This document shows, piece by piece, positions 27,456-36,105 of a stretch of 64,000 bases of DNA. Each line of letters starts with the position of its first letter. Position 1 is the first letter of the stretch. Under the pieces are notes generated by a model. It saw only the letters and a list, made by a program, of their open reading frames with translations. It had not been told where the DNA came from and searched no databases. A program made the translations under genes and the position numbers. The DNA is from Micromonospora peucetia (lineage in GTDB: Bacteria > Actinomycetota > Actinomycetes > Mycobacteriales > Micromonosporaceae): positions 372,001-436,000 of the forward strand of contig NZ_FMIC01000002.1 of NCBI RefSeq assembly GCF_900091625.1, given 5' to 3'.

Positions 27456-27956
27456 TCAGGCCAGCAGCAGACCGGCGACCCAGAGGGCCGCGACGAACAG
27501 GCCGGCGAGGAACTCGACAAGCATGGACAGCCCGGCTGCCGCCACCGCCTGCCTCGTCGCCGGCCAGGCCAGCCGGGAGTCGCCCAGCCGCAGCCGCTCC
27601 GCCGCCCACACCCCGCCGACGAAGCCGAGCACCAGCCCGATCACCGGGATCACGAAGAAGCCGACCAGCCCCAGCAGGCCACCGGCTAGCAGCGACGAGG
27701 TGGGCACGCCGGTGCGTTTCAGGTTCCGACCCGGCCAGGAGTACTTGACGACGGTGCCGACGACGACGACCACGGTGGCGGCGGCGAGCACCGCCCAGCG
27801 GCCGGGCCCGGCGCCGCCGAAGAGCGCCCAGACCAGCACCCCGCCCCAACACAGTGGCAGCGCCGGCAGGCCGGGCACCACCACGCCGGCGAGCCCGGCG
27901 AGGATCACCAACCCGGCGAGTACGGCGACCGCCGTCTCGGTGTCCGTCAGGCTCAT
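27456..27956 (-). CDS. DUF456 family membrane protein
   Basis: 166 residues with an ATG overlapping the GGDEF-EAL stop (ATGA). Hydrophobic segments: ETAVAVLAGLVILAGLAGVVVPGLPALPLC, WAVLAAATVVVVVGTVV, LLAGGLLGLVGFFVIPVIGLVLGFVGG and a C-terminal helix. The Gly/Pro-rich V-V-P-G-L-P-A and F-V-I-P-V-I-G loops match DUF456 proteins, which have no established function. Coupling to a c-di-GMP enzyme is notable. Confidence 0.85.
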   Translation of the reverse strand: MSLTDTETAVAVLAGLVILAGLAGVVVPGLPALPLCWGGVLVWALFGGAGPGRWAVLAAATVVVVVGTVVKYSWPGRNLKRTGVPTSSLLAGGLLGLVGFFVIPVIGLVLGFVGGVWAAERLRLGDSRLAWPATRQAVAAAGLSMLVEFLAGLFVAALWVAGLLLA

Positions 27957-30127
27957 GCCGTCGGCCCCCGATCGTCGCCGCGCAGCCGGGCGGTGATCTC
28001 CGCCGCGGGCGCGGGTGGGCCGAAGAACCGTCCCTGCCCGGTGTCGCAGCGCAGCGCGCGCAGCCGCTCGGCCTGCACCCCGGTCTCCACCGCCTCGGCG
28101 GTCACCCACAGCTCCAGCGCGTGCGCCAGCCGGACCAGCGCGTCCACGATCCGCTCGTCCCGGTGGTCGGTCACCGCCTCGGCATCCTCGCCCCGGATGC
28201 CCTCGACGAACGGGCCGGCCAGCTTCAGGCAGTGGATCGGCAGCCGCCGCAGGTACGCCAGGTTGGAGTAGCCGGTGCCGAAGTCGTCGATCGCCAGCCG
28301 TACGCCGAGGGCGGCCAGCCGGTGCAGCGACCGCAGCGGCTCCCCGGCGGTGCCCATCACCGCGCTCTCGGTCAACTCCAGTTGCAGCAGCTCCGCCGGC
28401 AGCCCGGTGCAGGCCAGTGCGTCCGCGACGGTGTCCACGATCCCCGGGTCGTCGGCCTGCCGGGCGGCCAGGTTGACGCTCACCACCAGCCGGGCCCGGG
28501 GGAACTCGCGCCGCCACGCCTCCGCGTCGCGGCAGGCCTGCCGCAGCACCCACTCGCCGAGCCGGACGATCAGGCCGGTCTCCTCGGCCAGCCCGATGAA
28601 CCGGTCCGGCCCGATCAGCCCCAGCTCCGGGTGCTGCCACCGGACCAGCGCCTCCACGGCCAGCATCGAGCCCGCCAGCAGGGACACGATCGGCTGGTAG
28701 TGCACCACGAACTCGCCCCGGTCCAGCGCCGCCGGCAGCCCGGCGGCCAGGGCGGAGCGGGCGATGTCCCGGGCGCCGCGCTCCGGGTCGTAGACCGCCC
28801 ACCGACCCCGGCCCTCCGCCTTCGCCCAGTAGAGCGTGGTGTCGGCGGCCTTCATCAGCTCCGAGGCGGTCGTCCCGCCGACCGGGCACTCGACGATGCC
28901 GACGCTCGCCGACACCGCGAGCTGGTGCTCGCCGATGCGGACCGGGGCGGAGACCGCGGCCAGGGCCACCTCGGCGACCTCCACCGCGTCGTCGATGCCG
29001 GCGCCGTCGTCGACCAGGATGACGAACTCGTCACCACCCATCCGGGCGACGAGGTGACCGCGGCCGGCGACACACTCGGCCAACCGCCCGGCGATCACCA
29101 CGAGCAACCGGTCGCCGAGGTCGTGGCCGAGGCTGTCGTTGACCGCCTTGAAGCCGTCCAGGTCGAGGAAGCAGACCCCGACCCGGTGGGCCGCGTCGCC
29201 GACGTCGAAGACCCGGCTCAGCGTCTCGAAGAACAGGGTCCGGTTGGGCAGACCGGTGAGCGGGTCGTGCAGCGCCTGGAAGCGCAGCCGCTGCTGGAGT
29301 TCGTACCGCTCGGTGATGTCCTCGATCATCGCGACGGTGAACCGGGGCCGGCCGTCGTCGTGGCGGATCAGCGAGACGGCCAGGTCCGTCCAGACCACAC
29401 TGCCGTCCTTGCGGTAGTAGCGTTTCTCCACCCGCGCGCTGTCCTGCTTGCCCTCGATCAGCTCCTGGTAGAGCTCCCACATCCCGGCCGCGTCGTCGGG
29501 GTGGAACAGTGCGGCCACGTTGGTCTGTCGCAGTTCCTCGATGGAGTAGCCGAGCATGTCGGCGAACGCCTGGTTGACGTCGATGATCTGACCGTCGATG
29601 CCGGCGATGCCGATCCCCATGGCCGCTCCCACGAAGACCGCCCGGAACCGGGCCTCGCTGTCCCGCAGGGCCTGCTCCACCTCGTCGCGAGCCTGCCAGG
29701 CCGAGCGGGCGATCCGCTCCTGCTGCGCGAAGGTGCGGTCGCGCAGGGCCCGGGCGAAACCGGCGGCGAGCGCGCCCTGCAACGCCGCGACCCGTTCGGC
29801 CGTCTCGTCGCAGTGGGCCAGACCCGGCAGTACCCGGGCGGGGAACCGGTCGCCGAGGGCCTGCACCGACCAGTCGAGCACCCGGGGCTCGGTCAGGTGC
29901 TCCTCGACCAGCGCGCGCCCCACCTCCTCGGCCGGCAGGGGCGAGAACGGCTCGGCGAGCAGGGCCTGGGCCAGCCGGACGGCGTGCAGGTGCAGCAGGC
30001 GCTCGGTCTCGGCCGCGCTGAGCGGCACGAAACCGAGCCGGCGCACCGCCCGGGCCCACTCGGCCGCGTACCACTGGGCGCCCGACCGGCTGAGGTCGTC
30101 ACCGCCGGGATCCGGGACGGCGGCCAT
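27953..30127 (-). CDS. PAS-GGDEF-EAL cyclic-di-GMP enzyme
   Basis: 724 residues. An N-terminal alpha-helical region (1-150) is followed by a PAS domain (about 155-270; GQIIDVNQAFADMLGYS), GGDEF with MGGDEF (about 362) and LHDPLTGLPNR, then EAL with EALVRW (about 491), LELTES, DDFGTGYSNL and a QGRFFGPP ending. Both active sites look complete, so the protein may make and/or break c-di-GMP. The inhibitory I-site (RxxD upstream of GGDEF) is absent; the segment reads GRGHLVARM. Layout resembles Streptomyces RmdA/RmdB-like regulators. No membrane helices. It starts 4 nt after the methyltransferase stop and overlaps DUF456, so the three form one operon. Confidence 0.95.
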   Translation of the reverse strand: MAAVPDPGGDDLSRSGAQWYAAEWARAVRRLGFVPLSAAETERLLHLHAVRLAQALLAEPFSPLPAEEVGRALVEEHLTEPRVLDWSVQALGDRFPARVLPGLAHCDETAERVAALQGALAAGFARALRDRTFAQQERIARSAWQARDEVEQALRDSEARFRAVFVGAAMGIGIAGIDGQIIDVNQAFADMLGYSIEELRQTNVAALFHPDDAAGMWELYQELIEGKQDSARVEKRYYRKDGSVVWTDLAVSLIRHDDGRPRFTVAMIEDITERYELQQRLRFQALHDPLTGLPNRTLFFETLSRVFDVGDAAHRVGVCFLDLDGFKAVNDSLGHDLGDRLLVVIAGRLAECVAGRGHLVARMGGDEFVILVDDGAGIDDAVEVAEVALAAVSAPVRIGEHQLAVSASVGIVECPVGGTTASELMKAADTTLYWAKAEGRGRWAVYDPERGARDIARSALAAGLPAALDRGEFVVHYQPIVSLLAGSMLAVEALVRWQHPELGLIGPDRFIGLAEETGLIVRLGEWVLRQACRDAEAWRREFPRARLVVSVNLAARQADDPGIVDTVADALACTGLPAELLQLELTESAVMGTAGEPLRSLHRLAALGVRLAIDDFGTGYSNLAYLRRLPIHCLKLAGPFVEGIRGEDAEAVTDHRDERIVDALVRLAHALELWVTAEAVETGVQAERLRALRCDTGQGRFFGPPAPAAEITARLRGDDRGPTA

Positions 30128-30131
30128 CGAA

Positions 30132-30950
30132 TCAGGCGGTGGGCCGGTCGTACCGGGCGACGCCGCCGAAGGCGCCGAACCGCTCCGGGTGCTCGTCCAC
30201 GTCGGAGGGCGAGTCGGGGCGCCACAGCGGCATGTGCACCACGCCCGGCTCCAGGATCGTCCAGTCGCCGAAGAAGCTCGTCACCTCGGCCCGGGAGCGG
30301 AGTGTGATCTCGGTGTCGGTGCGCTTCGAGAGACGCTGCGCGTCGAGCATCTCCTGCGGCTGGTCCTCGAACGTGGAGTGCGAGATGACCAGGTGGCTGC
30401 CCGGGGCCGCGGCGGCCCGGAGGGTGGCCAGGACGTCGCCGGGGCGGTCGGTGTCGGGGACGAAGTGCACCACCCCGGCGAGCAGGATGCCCAGCGGCTG
30501 GCTGAAGTCGAGCAGCCCGAGGCCGCGGGCCTCGGTGAGGATCCGCTCCGGCTCACGCAGGTCGGCGTGGATCACCCCGGTCAGCTCGTCGCCGGCGAGC
30601 AGCTCCCGGCTGTGCGCCACCGCGACCGGGTCGATGTCGACGTAGACCACCCGGGCCTTCGGGTTGGCCGTCTGGGCGACCTCGTGCACGTTGCCGACGG
30701 TGGGGATGCCGGAGCCGATGTCGAGGAACTGGTCGACGCCGGCGTCGAGCAGCGTCCGTACGGCCCGGCGCAGGAACTCCCGGCCGGCGCGCATCGTCGC
30801 CGCCAGGTTGGGGGTCATGCCGGCGATCTGCTCGGCGAGCTGCCGGTCGATCTCGAAGTTGTGCGCCCCGCCGAGGAAATAGTCGTACACCCGGGCCGCG
30901 CTCGGGCGGGAGAGGTCGATCTCGGCGGGAAGGCCGTCCGGCATCTGCAC
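30132..30950 (-). CDS. SAM-dependent methyltransferase (DUF574 family)
   Basis: 272 residues. Begins with the family hallmark IDLSRPSAARVYDYFLGGAHNFEID; SAM-binding motif FLDIGSGIPTVGNVHEVA, acidic motif II VVYVDIDPVAVAHS, then PLGILLAGVVHFVPD. DUF574 proteins are very abundant in actinomycetes, yet their substrates are unknown. A GTG at 30950 or an ATG two codons later could start the gene. It is the first gene of the operon with the GGDEF-EAL enzyme. Confidence 0.9.
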   Translation of the reverse strand: MQMPDGLPAEIDLSRPSAARVYDYFLGGAHNFEIDRQLAEQIAGMTPNLAATMRAGREFLRRAVRTLLDAGVDQFLDIGSGIPTVGNVHEVAQTANPKARVVYVDIDPVAVAHSRELLAGDELTGVIHADLREPERILTEARGLGLLDFSQPLGILLAGVVHFVPDTDRPGDVLATLRAAAAPGSHLVISHSTFEDQPQEMLDAQRLSKRTDTEITLRSRAEVTSFFGDWTILEPGVVHMPLWRPDSPSDVDEHPERFGAFGGVARYDRPTA

Positions 30951-31202
30951 TGCTACACCCCATGGTCGTCGCCGCGGTGCGGGAGGGAACCGGATGTCGG
31001 GGTGCGTGGCGCACGCGAGGCACCGGCCGACCCGCGGGTCGTGTGGTGCTCACCACTCTAGGCCGGGAACTCCCCGCTCCGGGAGATCCCATGACCCACT
31101 TCGTCGACCCTTCCGCCTGCTGTAACGGATCGGACACCGATTCGCGGGCGGCACGGCCGGCGGCGTCCGCGGTCCGAGTCCGGCGTGCGGAGCCGAGGGT
31201 CG

Positions 31203-32078
31203 CTATCCGGCCAGCGCGGTCAGGTCATCGGCGGTGAGGCGGAGGCCGGCCGCTGCGGTGTTCTCCGCCAGATGGTCGAGTGAGCTGGTGCCGGGGATCG
31301 CGAGCGTGACCGGCGACCTGGCGAGCAGCCAGGCCAGGGCGACCTGAGCGGTGCTCGCCCGGTAGCGGGTGGCGACCCTCACGATGGGGGCCTGGTCGAT
31401 CGGGTCCCTTCCCCCGCCTAGCGGAAAGAACGGGACGTACGCGATGCCCTCCTGCTCGCACCGGGTGAGCACGTCGGAGTCGCCCCGGTGGTTCACGTGG
31501 AAGTGGTTCTGCACCGCGGCGACGGGCGCGACGGACCGCGCCTCGGCGAGCTGGATCGCGTCGACGTTGCTGACGCCGAGGTGCCGGATCAGCCCTTCGC
31601 CGCGAAGCTCCGCCAGGGCGGCGAACCGCTCGCCGATCGATTCGCCGCCCGGCTGGCCCATGCCGCCCACCCGCAGGTAGACCAGGTCGAGGCAGTCCCG
31701 GCCGAGGCGGCGCAGGTCTTCCTCGACGAGACCGCGCAGCTGCCCGGCGCTCGCCTGACCGGTGGGCACGACGCCACCCTCCAGGAGCGGGCCGACCTTG
31801 GTGGCGATCACCAGGTCGGCGGGGTACGGGGAGAGCGCCTGCCGGATCATCTCGTGCGCCTGGAGGTCACCGAACCCGTAGAAGCCGGCGGTGTCGATGT
31901 GGTTCACGCCGAGTTCCACGGCGCGGCGCAGCACCGCGACACCCGCCTCGGGATGCCGTACCCGGCCGCCGAGGGCCAGCCGCATCGCGCCGAAGCCGAG
32001 CCGGCTGACCCGCCGGTCACCGCCCAGCAGGAAGTCGCCGGCTGCGGCGGGCATGGTCAGGTTCTCGTCAATTGTCAC
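31203..32078 (-). CDS. Aldo/keto reductase family oxidoreductase
   Basis: 291 residues, TIM-barrel AKR. Visible residues: Asp/Tyr in VNHIDTAGFYGFGDLQ, Lys in VIATKVG, and NADPH-site IPGTSSLDHLAENTAA near the C-terminus. The usual catalytic-His strand reads LVYLRVGGM, with Arg in place of His, as in some actinomycete AKRs. Substrate unknown. Divergent from a TetR gene with a palindrome between them, so expression is probably induced by the ligand of that repressor. Confidence 0.9.
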   Translation of the reverse strand: MTIDENLTMPAAAGDFLLGGDRRVSRLGFGAMRLALGGRVRHPEAGVAVLRRAVELGVNHIDTAGFYGFGDLQAHEMIRQALSPYPADLVIATKVGPLLEGGVVPTGQASAGQLRGLVEEDLRRLGRDCLDLVYLRVGGMGQPGGESIGERFAALAELRGEGLIRHLGVSNVDAIQLAEARSVAPVAAVQNHFHVNHRGDSDVLTRCEQEGIAYVPFFPLGGGRDPIDQAPIVRVATRYRASTAQVALAWLLARSPVTLAIPGTSSLDHLAENTAAAGLRLTADDLTALAG

Positions 32079-32160
32079 TACGGCACATCCTTCTCAGGGC
32101 GCAGCTGTCCGATATACCGGGGAACGTCTGGCCGCATTCCCGGCGGGTTCCGGGCATGAG

Positions 32161-32192
32161 CATAATAGGTACGGTACGTACCGTACCTTATA
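32161..32192. promoter_or_regulatory. TetR operator overlapping divergent promoters
   Basis: Perfect 22-bp palindrome AGGTACGGTAC/GTACCGTACCT at 32168-32189. On its left the minus strand reads TATTAT (complement of 32162-32167), a good -10 for the aldo/keto reductase gene; on its right TTATAGC lies at 32189-32195, a possible -10 for tetR. A repressor bound here would cover both promoters. The 5' leader of tetR would be about 55 nt. Confidence 0.7.
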
Positions 32193-32254
32193 GCGTGGCT
32201 GTTGCCCAGCCCCTTCCTCGCCGCGAGGTACGCTTCGGGCCCGAAAGGAACGGG

Positions 32255-32887
32255 ATGGCCGACCAACCGACACCCGACTCGACACCCCAGCCGCCGCGCG
32301 CGCCGAGCAGACGGCGCGGGATCGCACTGGAACAGGCGATCCTGCACGCGGCCATGGAGGAGCTCACCGAGAACGGTTACGTCGGGATGACCATGGAGCG
32401 GGTCGCTAGCCGCGCCGGCACCAACAAGAACGCCATCTACCGTCGCTGGCCCACCCGGGCCGCGCTGGGCATCGCCGCCTACCGGCAGTTCGTCGTCACC
32501 AACACGCAGATCCCGGACACCGGCAGCCTGCGCGGCGACGCGCTGGACCTGCTCCGCCGAGCCAACAGCACCTTCTCGTCACCCATCGGCGGCATCCTGC
32601 GCGCCCTGCTGGCCGGCGCCCGCGACGACCCACAACTGCTGGCCCAACTCCAGGAACGCACCGCCGACGCCGGAAGCGCCTCCTGGCTGACCATCCTGGC
32701 CCGGGCCGCATCCCGCGGTGAGGTACGACCCGAGGCCCTGCACCCCCGAGTCGCCACCGTGGCCGTCGTGCTGCTGCGCGACGAGTTCATCACCCGCGGG
32801 CACCCCGCCGTGCCCGACAGCGTCCTCATCGAGATCATCGACGAGGTCTACCTACCGCTGCTCCGCGGCGTGGCACCGCCCGCCTGA
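32255..32887 (+). CDS. TetR/AcrR family transcriptional regulator
   Basis: 210 residues from an ATG preceded by AAAGGAA. The DNA-binding region reads ALEQAILHAAMEELTENGYVG then MTMERVASRAGTNKNAIYRRW, a standard TetR helix-turn-helix. The C-terminal domain (from about residue 85) resembles TetR_C_11-type ligand domains. It probably represses the divergent aldo/keto reductase and itself through the 22-bp palindrome upstream. The longer ORF starting at 32072 crosses the palindrome and is not used. Confidence 0.93.
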   Translation: MADQPTPDSTPQPPRAPSRRRGIALEQAILHAAMEELTENGYVGMTMERVASRAGTNKNAIYRRWPTRAALGIAAYRQFVVTNTQIPDTGSLRGDALDLLRRANSTFSSPIGGILRALLAGARDDPQLLAQLQERTADAGSASWLTILARAASRGEVRPEALHPRVATVAVVLLRDEFITRGHPAVPDSVLIEIIDEVYLPLLRGVAPPA

Positions 32888-32930
32888 CCCGCTGCTCCCG
32901 CCCGGCCCGCGACGGGATCCCGACATGCCT

Positions 32931-32948
32931 CGCGGCCCCGGGGCCGCG
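32931..32948. terminator. GC-rich palindrome between convergent tetR and thiolase
   Basis: CGCGGCCCCGGGGCCGCG is an 18-bp perfect palindrome 43 bp after the tetR stop and 8 bp beyond the thiolase stop. Without a loop sequence or U-tract it is only a possible bidirectional terminator. Confidence 0.4.
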
Positions 32949-32956
32949 ACTCCGGA

Positions 32957-34159
<1,203 letters not shown>

Positions 34160-34265
34160 CGGCGCGATCCTTCGGGGGGTGGGAAGGGGCGGGAGTGGGT
34201 GGTCCCGGGTCACGGGGACGCCCGGCCGCCAGGATATCCGCGCCCGCGGCGGATAGGTTGGCGGC

Positions 34266-35231
34266 ATGGCCCGGGCCCAGTTCAGCGCAGAGACCAGCGG
34301 CGGCGGCGCGTTCGTCCGCCAACCCAACCGGTTCACCGGTCGGGTCACCCCGCACTCGGCCTCCCCGCCCGGCGGCGGCCCGGACGAGCAGGGCCGCTGG
34401 CCGCTGGAGCCGGGCCGCTACCGGCTGATCTGGTGCCGGGCCTGCCCGTGGGCGCACCGGGCCCGGATCGTGCGTGGGCTGCTCGGCCTGGAGGACGCGA
34501 TCTCCCTCGGCACGGTCGACCCGATCCGCGACGAACGGGGCTGGCGGTTCAGCCTCGACCCCGACGGGTTCGACCCGGTGCTCGGCATCGGCTTCCTCTC
34601 CGAGGCGTACCTGGCCACCGACCCCGACTACACCGGCCGGGTCACCGTGCCGGCGCTGGTCGACACGTACACCGGCCGGGTGGTCACCAACGACTACCCG
34701 CGGCTCACCCTCGACCTCTCCACCGAGTGGCGCCGGCTGCACAGGCCGGAGGCACCGGACCTCTACCCGGTCGAGCTGCGCCCGGAGCTGGACGCCCTGA
34801 TGGCGGAGATCCACCGGGACGTGAACAACGGCGTCTACCGGTGCGGCTTCGCCACCTCCCAGGCCGCGTACGACGAGGCGTTCACGGCGCTCTTCGCCCG
34901 GCTCGACGCGCTGTCGGTGCGGCTGGCGGACCGGCGCTACCTGATGGGCGACACGATCACCGAGGCCGACGTACGGCTCTTCACCACCCTGGTCCGCTTC
35001 GACGTGGCATACCACGGGCACTTCAAGTGCAACCGGCAGAAGCTCACCGAACTGCCGGTGCTCTGGGCGTACGCGCGGGACCTGTTCCAGACGCCGGGCT
35101 TCGGCGAGACGGTCGACTTCGAGCACATCAAGCGGCACTACTACGGCACCCACCGGGAGATCAACCCGACGGGCATCGTCCCGCTCGGCCCCGACACGTC
35201 CGGCTGGACCACGCCGCACGGGCGTGGCTGA
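34266..35231 (+). CDS. Xi-class glutathione/mycothiol S-transferase-like reductase
   Basis: 321 residues. Catalytic Cys in the RACPWAHRARIVRGLLGL motif marks the glutathionyl-hydroquinone reductase (Xi/ECM4) family; later YRCGFATSQAAYDEAF, ITEADVRLFTTLVRFD and HIKRHYYGTHREINPTGIVP are all family hallmarks. Actinomycetes lack glutathione and use mycothiol, so the physiological thiol is uncertain. About 35 extra residues precede the usual start. It overlaps the next gene by 8 nt. Confidence 0.92.
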   Translation: MARAQFSAETSGGGAFVRQPNRFTGRVTPHSASPPGGGPDEQGRWPLEPGRYRLIWCRACPWAHRARIVRGLLGLEDAISLGTVDPIRDERGWRFSLDPDGFDPVLGIGFLSEAYLATDPDYTGRVTVPALVDTYTGRVVTNDYPRLTLDLSTEWRRLHRPEAPDLYPVELRPELDALMAEIHRDVNNGVYRCGFATSQAAYDEAFTALFARLDALSVRLADRRYLMGDTITEADVRLFTTLVRFDVAYHGHFKCNRQKLTELPVLWAYARDLFQTPGFGETVDFEHIKRHYYGTHREINPTGIVPLGPDTSGWTTPHGRG

Positions 35232-35859
35232 GCCGCACCGGGCCGGCCCGACCGCCACCCCGCCCCGGGCCGCCGCCGCGTCGGCCTCCGCCGCCTGTGT
35301 CGTCGCGGGCGCGGTCGCGGTGACCGTCGCCGTGGTCGCCGGTCCCGGCCCGGGTCTGACCGGGTACGTCAGCGAGGCGGGCGTCACCGACAGCGGGTAC
35401 GCCCCGGCGTACCGGATCGGGGTCTTCGCCCTGGCGGCCGGGGTGCTGCTGCTCGCCGCGGCGCTGCCCCCGGCGTTGCGGGCGGCGGCGGGGCTGCTCG
35501 CGGCCGGGAGCGTCTTCGCGCTGGTCTCCGGGGCGGTGACGTGCAGTGCGGGCTGCCCGCTGCCGCCGTTCGAGCGGGCCACCACGGCGGACCTGGTACA
35601 CGGCGGGGCGAGCATCCTCGCGGTGGCCGCGGTGGTCCTCGCGATGCTGGCGACCACGCTCACCCGGGCCGCCCCGTCGGTGCTGCGCCGGCTGGCCGGG
35701 GTGGCCCTGGCAGTGGCCCTGCCGCTGGCGGGCGCGACGGCCGTGGCCCTGGTCACCGTCGGGCGCGGCAGCCTGATCGCGGTCCTGGAGCGGCTGCTGC
35801 TGCTGGTGGCCGTCCTCTGGGGCGCGGCCACCGCAACCACCGTCGCCCTCCGCCGGTAG
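35224..35859 (+). CDS. DUF998 family membrane protein
   Basis: 211 residues from a GTG overlapping the preceding gene by 8 nt. Six predicted helices, including ACVVAGAVAVTVAVVAG, IGVFALAAGVLLLAAAL and LAVALPLAGATAVALVTV. DUF998 traits: the extracellular Y-V-S-E-A-G loop between helices 1 and 2, and a Cys pair (TCSAGCPLPPFERATTADLVHGG) with an acidic/His segment. Function unknown. Confidence 0.85.
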   Translation: MAEPHRAGPTATPPRAAAASASAACVVAGAVAVTVAVVAGPGPGLTGYVSEAGVTDSGYAPAYRIGVFALAAGVLLLAAALPPALRAAAGLLAAGSVFALVSGAVTCSAGCPLPPFERATTADLVHGGASILAVAAVVLAMLATTLTRAAPSVLRRLAGVALAVALPLAGATAVALVTVGRGSLIAVLERLLLLVAVLWGAATATTVALRR

Positions 35860-35970
35860 GGAAGGCCCCTGTTGACGCCTGCGGTACATGAAGGGTCCCT
35901 CCATACACCTGTAAGGAGCGTCACGGGAGCGGTTCCTTCCGTCGCATCGACTGGTGGCGCTAGCCTCTGC
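35860..35970. promoter_or_regulatory. Leader/promoter region of the symporter operon
   Basis: After the DUF998 stop comes GGAAGGCCCCTGTTGACGCC with a partly complementary AAGGGTCCCTCC about 30 nt on, which may be a degenerate intergenic repeat. TAGCCT at 35961-35966 is a plausible -10, seven to ten nt before the ATG of the 29-codon leader ORF. No clear -35 is seen (TTCCGTC at 35937 is the best). If right, the leader ORF would be translated from a leaderless or nearly leaderless mRNA. Confidence 0.4.
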
Positions 35971-35975
35971 TGGCG

Positions 35976-36065
35976 ATGACCAACGTCTGGCACCTCACCG
36001 TGCGCCTGTATGTCGACCTCCGACTGCAGGCCAGCGGCGTCTGTCCGGCGCAGCCGCTCTCCTGA
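35976..36065 (+). CDS. Cysteine-containing leader peptide (uORF), 29 codons
   Basis: ATG at 35976 to TGA at 36063-36065. The peptide is MTNVWHLTVRLYVDLRLQAS followed by GVCPAQPLS. The R-L-Y-V-D-L-x-x-x-x-S-x-x-C pattern is that of actinomycete putative leader peptides (V-D-L-x-R-x-x-S-x-x-C), short ORFs found upstream of sulfur-metabolism and transport genes and in some cases shown to act as cysteine-responsive attenuators. It ends 40 nt before the symporter ATG. The Cys codon is the 23rd. Identification rests on the motif and position; no expression evidence is available. Confidence 0.65.
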   Translation: MTNVWHLTVRLYVDLRLQASGVCPAQPLS

Positions 36066-36105
36066 CGCTGCCCGTTCGGACCTCCAGACCCTGGGACACA
36101 CCCTC

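Noticed and set aside
30951..31202. Searched for an RNA gene or small ORF between the methyltransferase and the aldo/keto reductase
   Set aside because: Nothing tRNA-like, no strong hairpin and no ORF with a ribosome-binding site.
36010..36105. N-terminal extension of the symporter ORF (MSTSDCRPAASVRRS...)
   Set aside because: It overlaps the leader ORF in another frame, has no membrane-protein character, and the family starts at the ATG at 36106 directly before the first helix.
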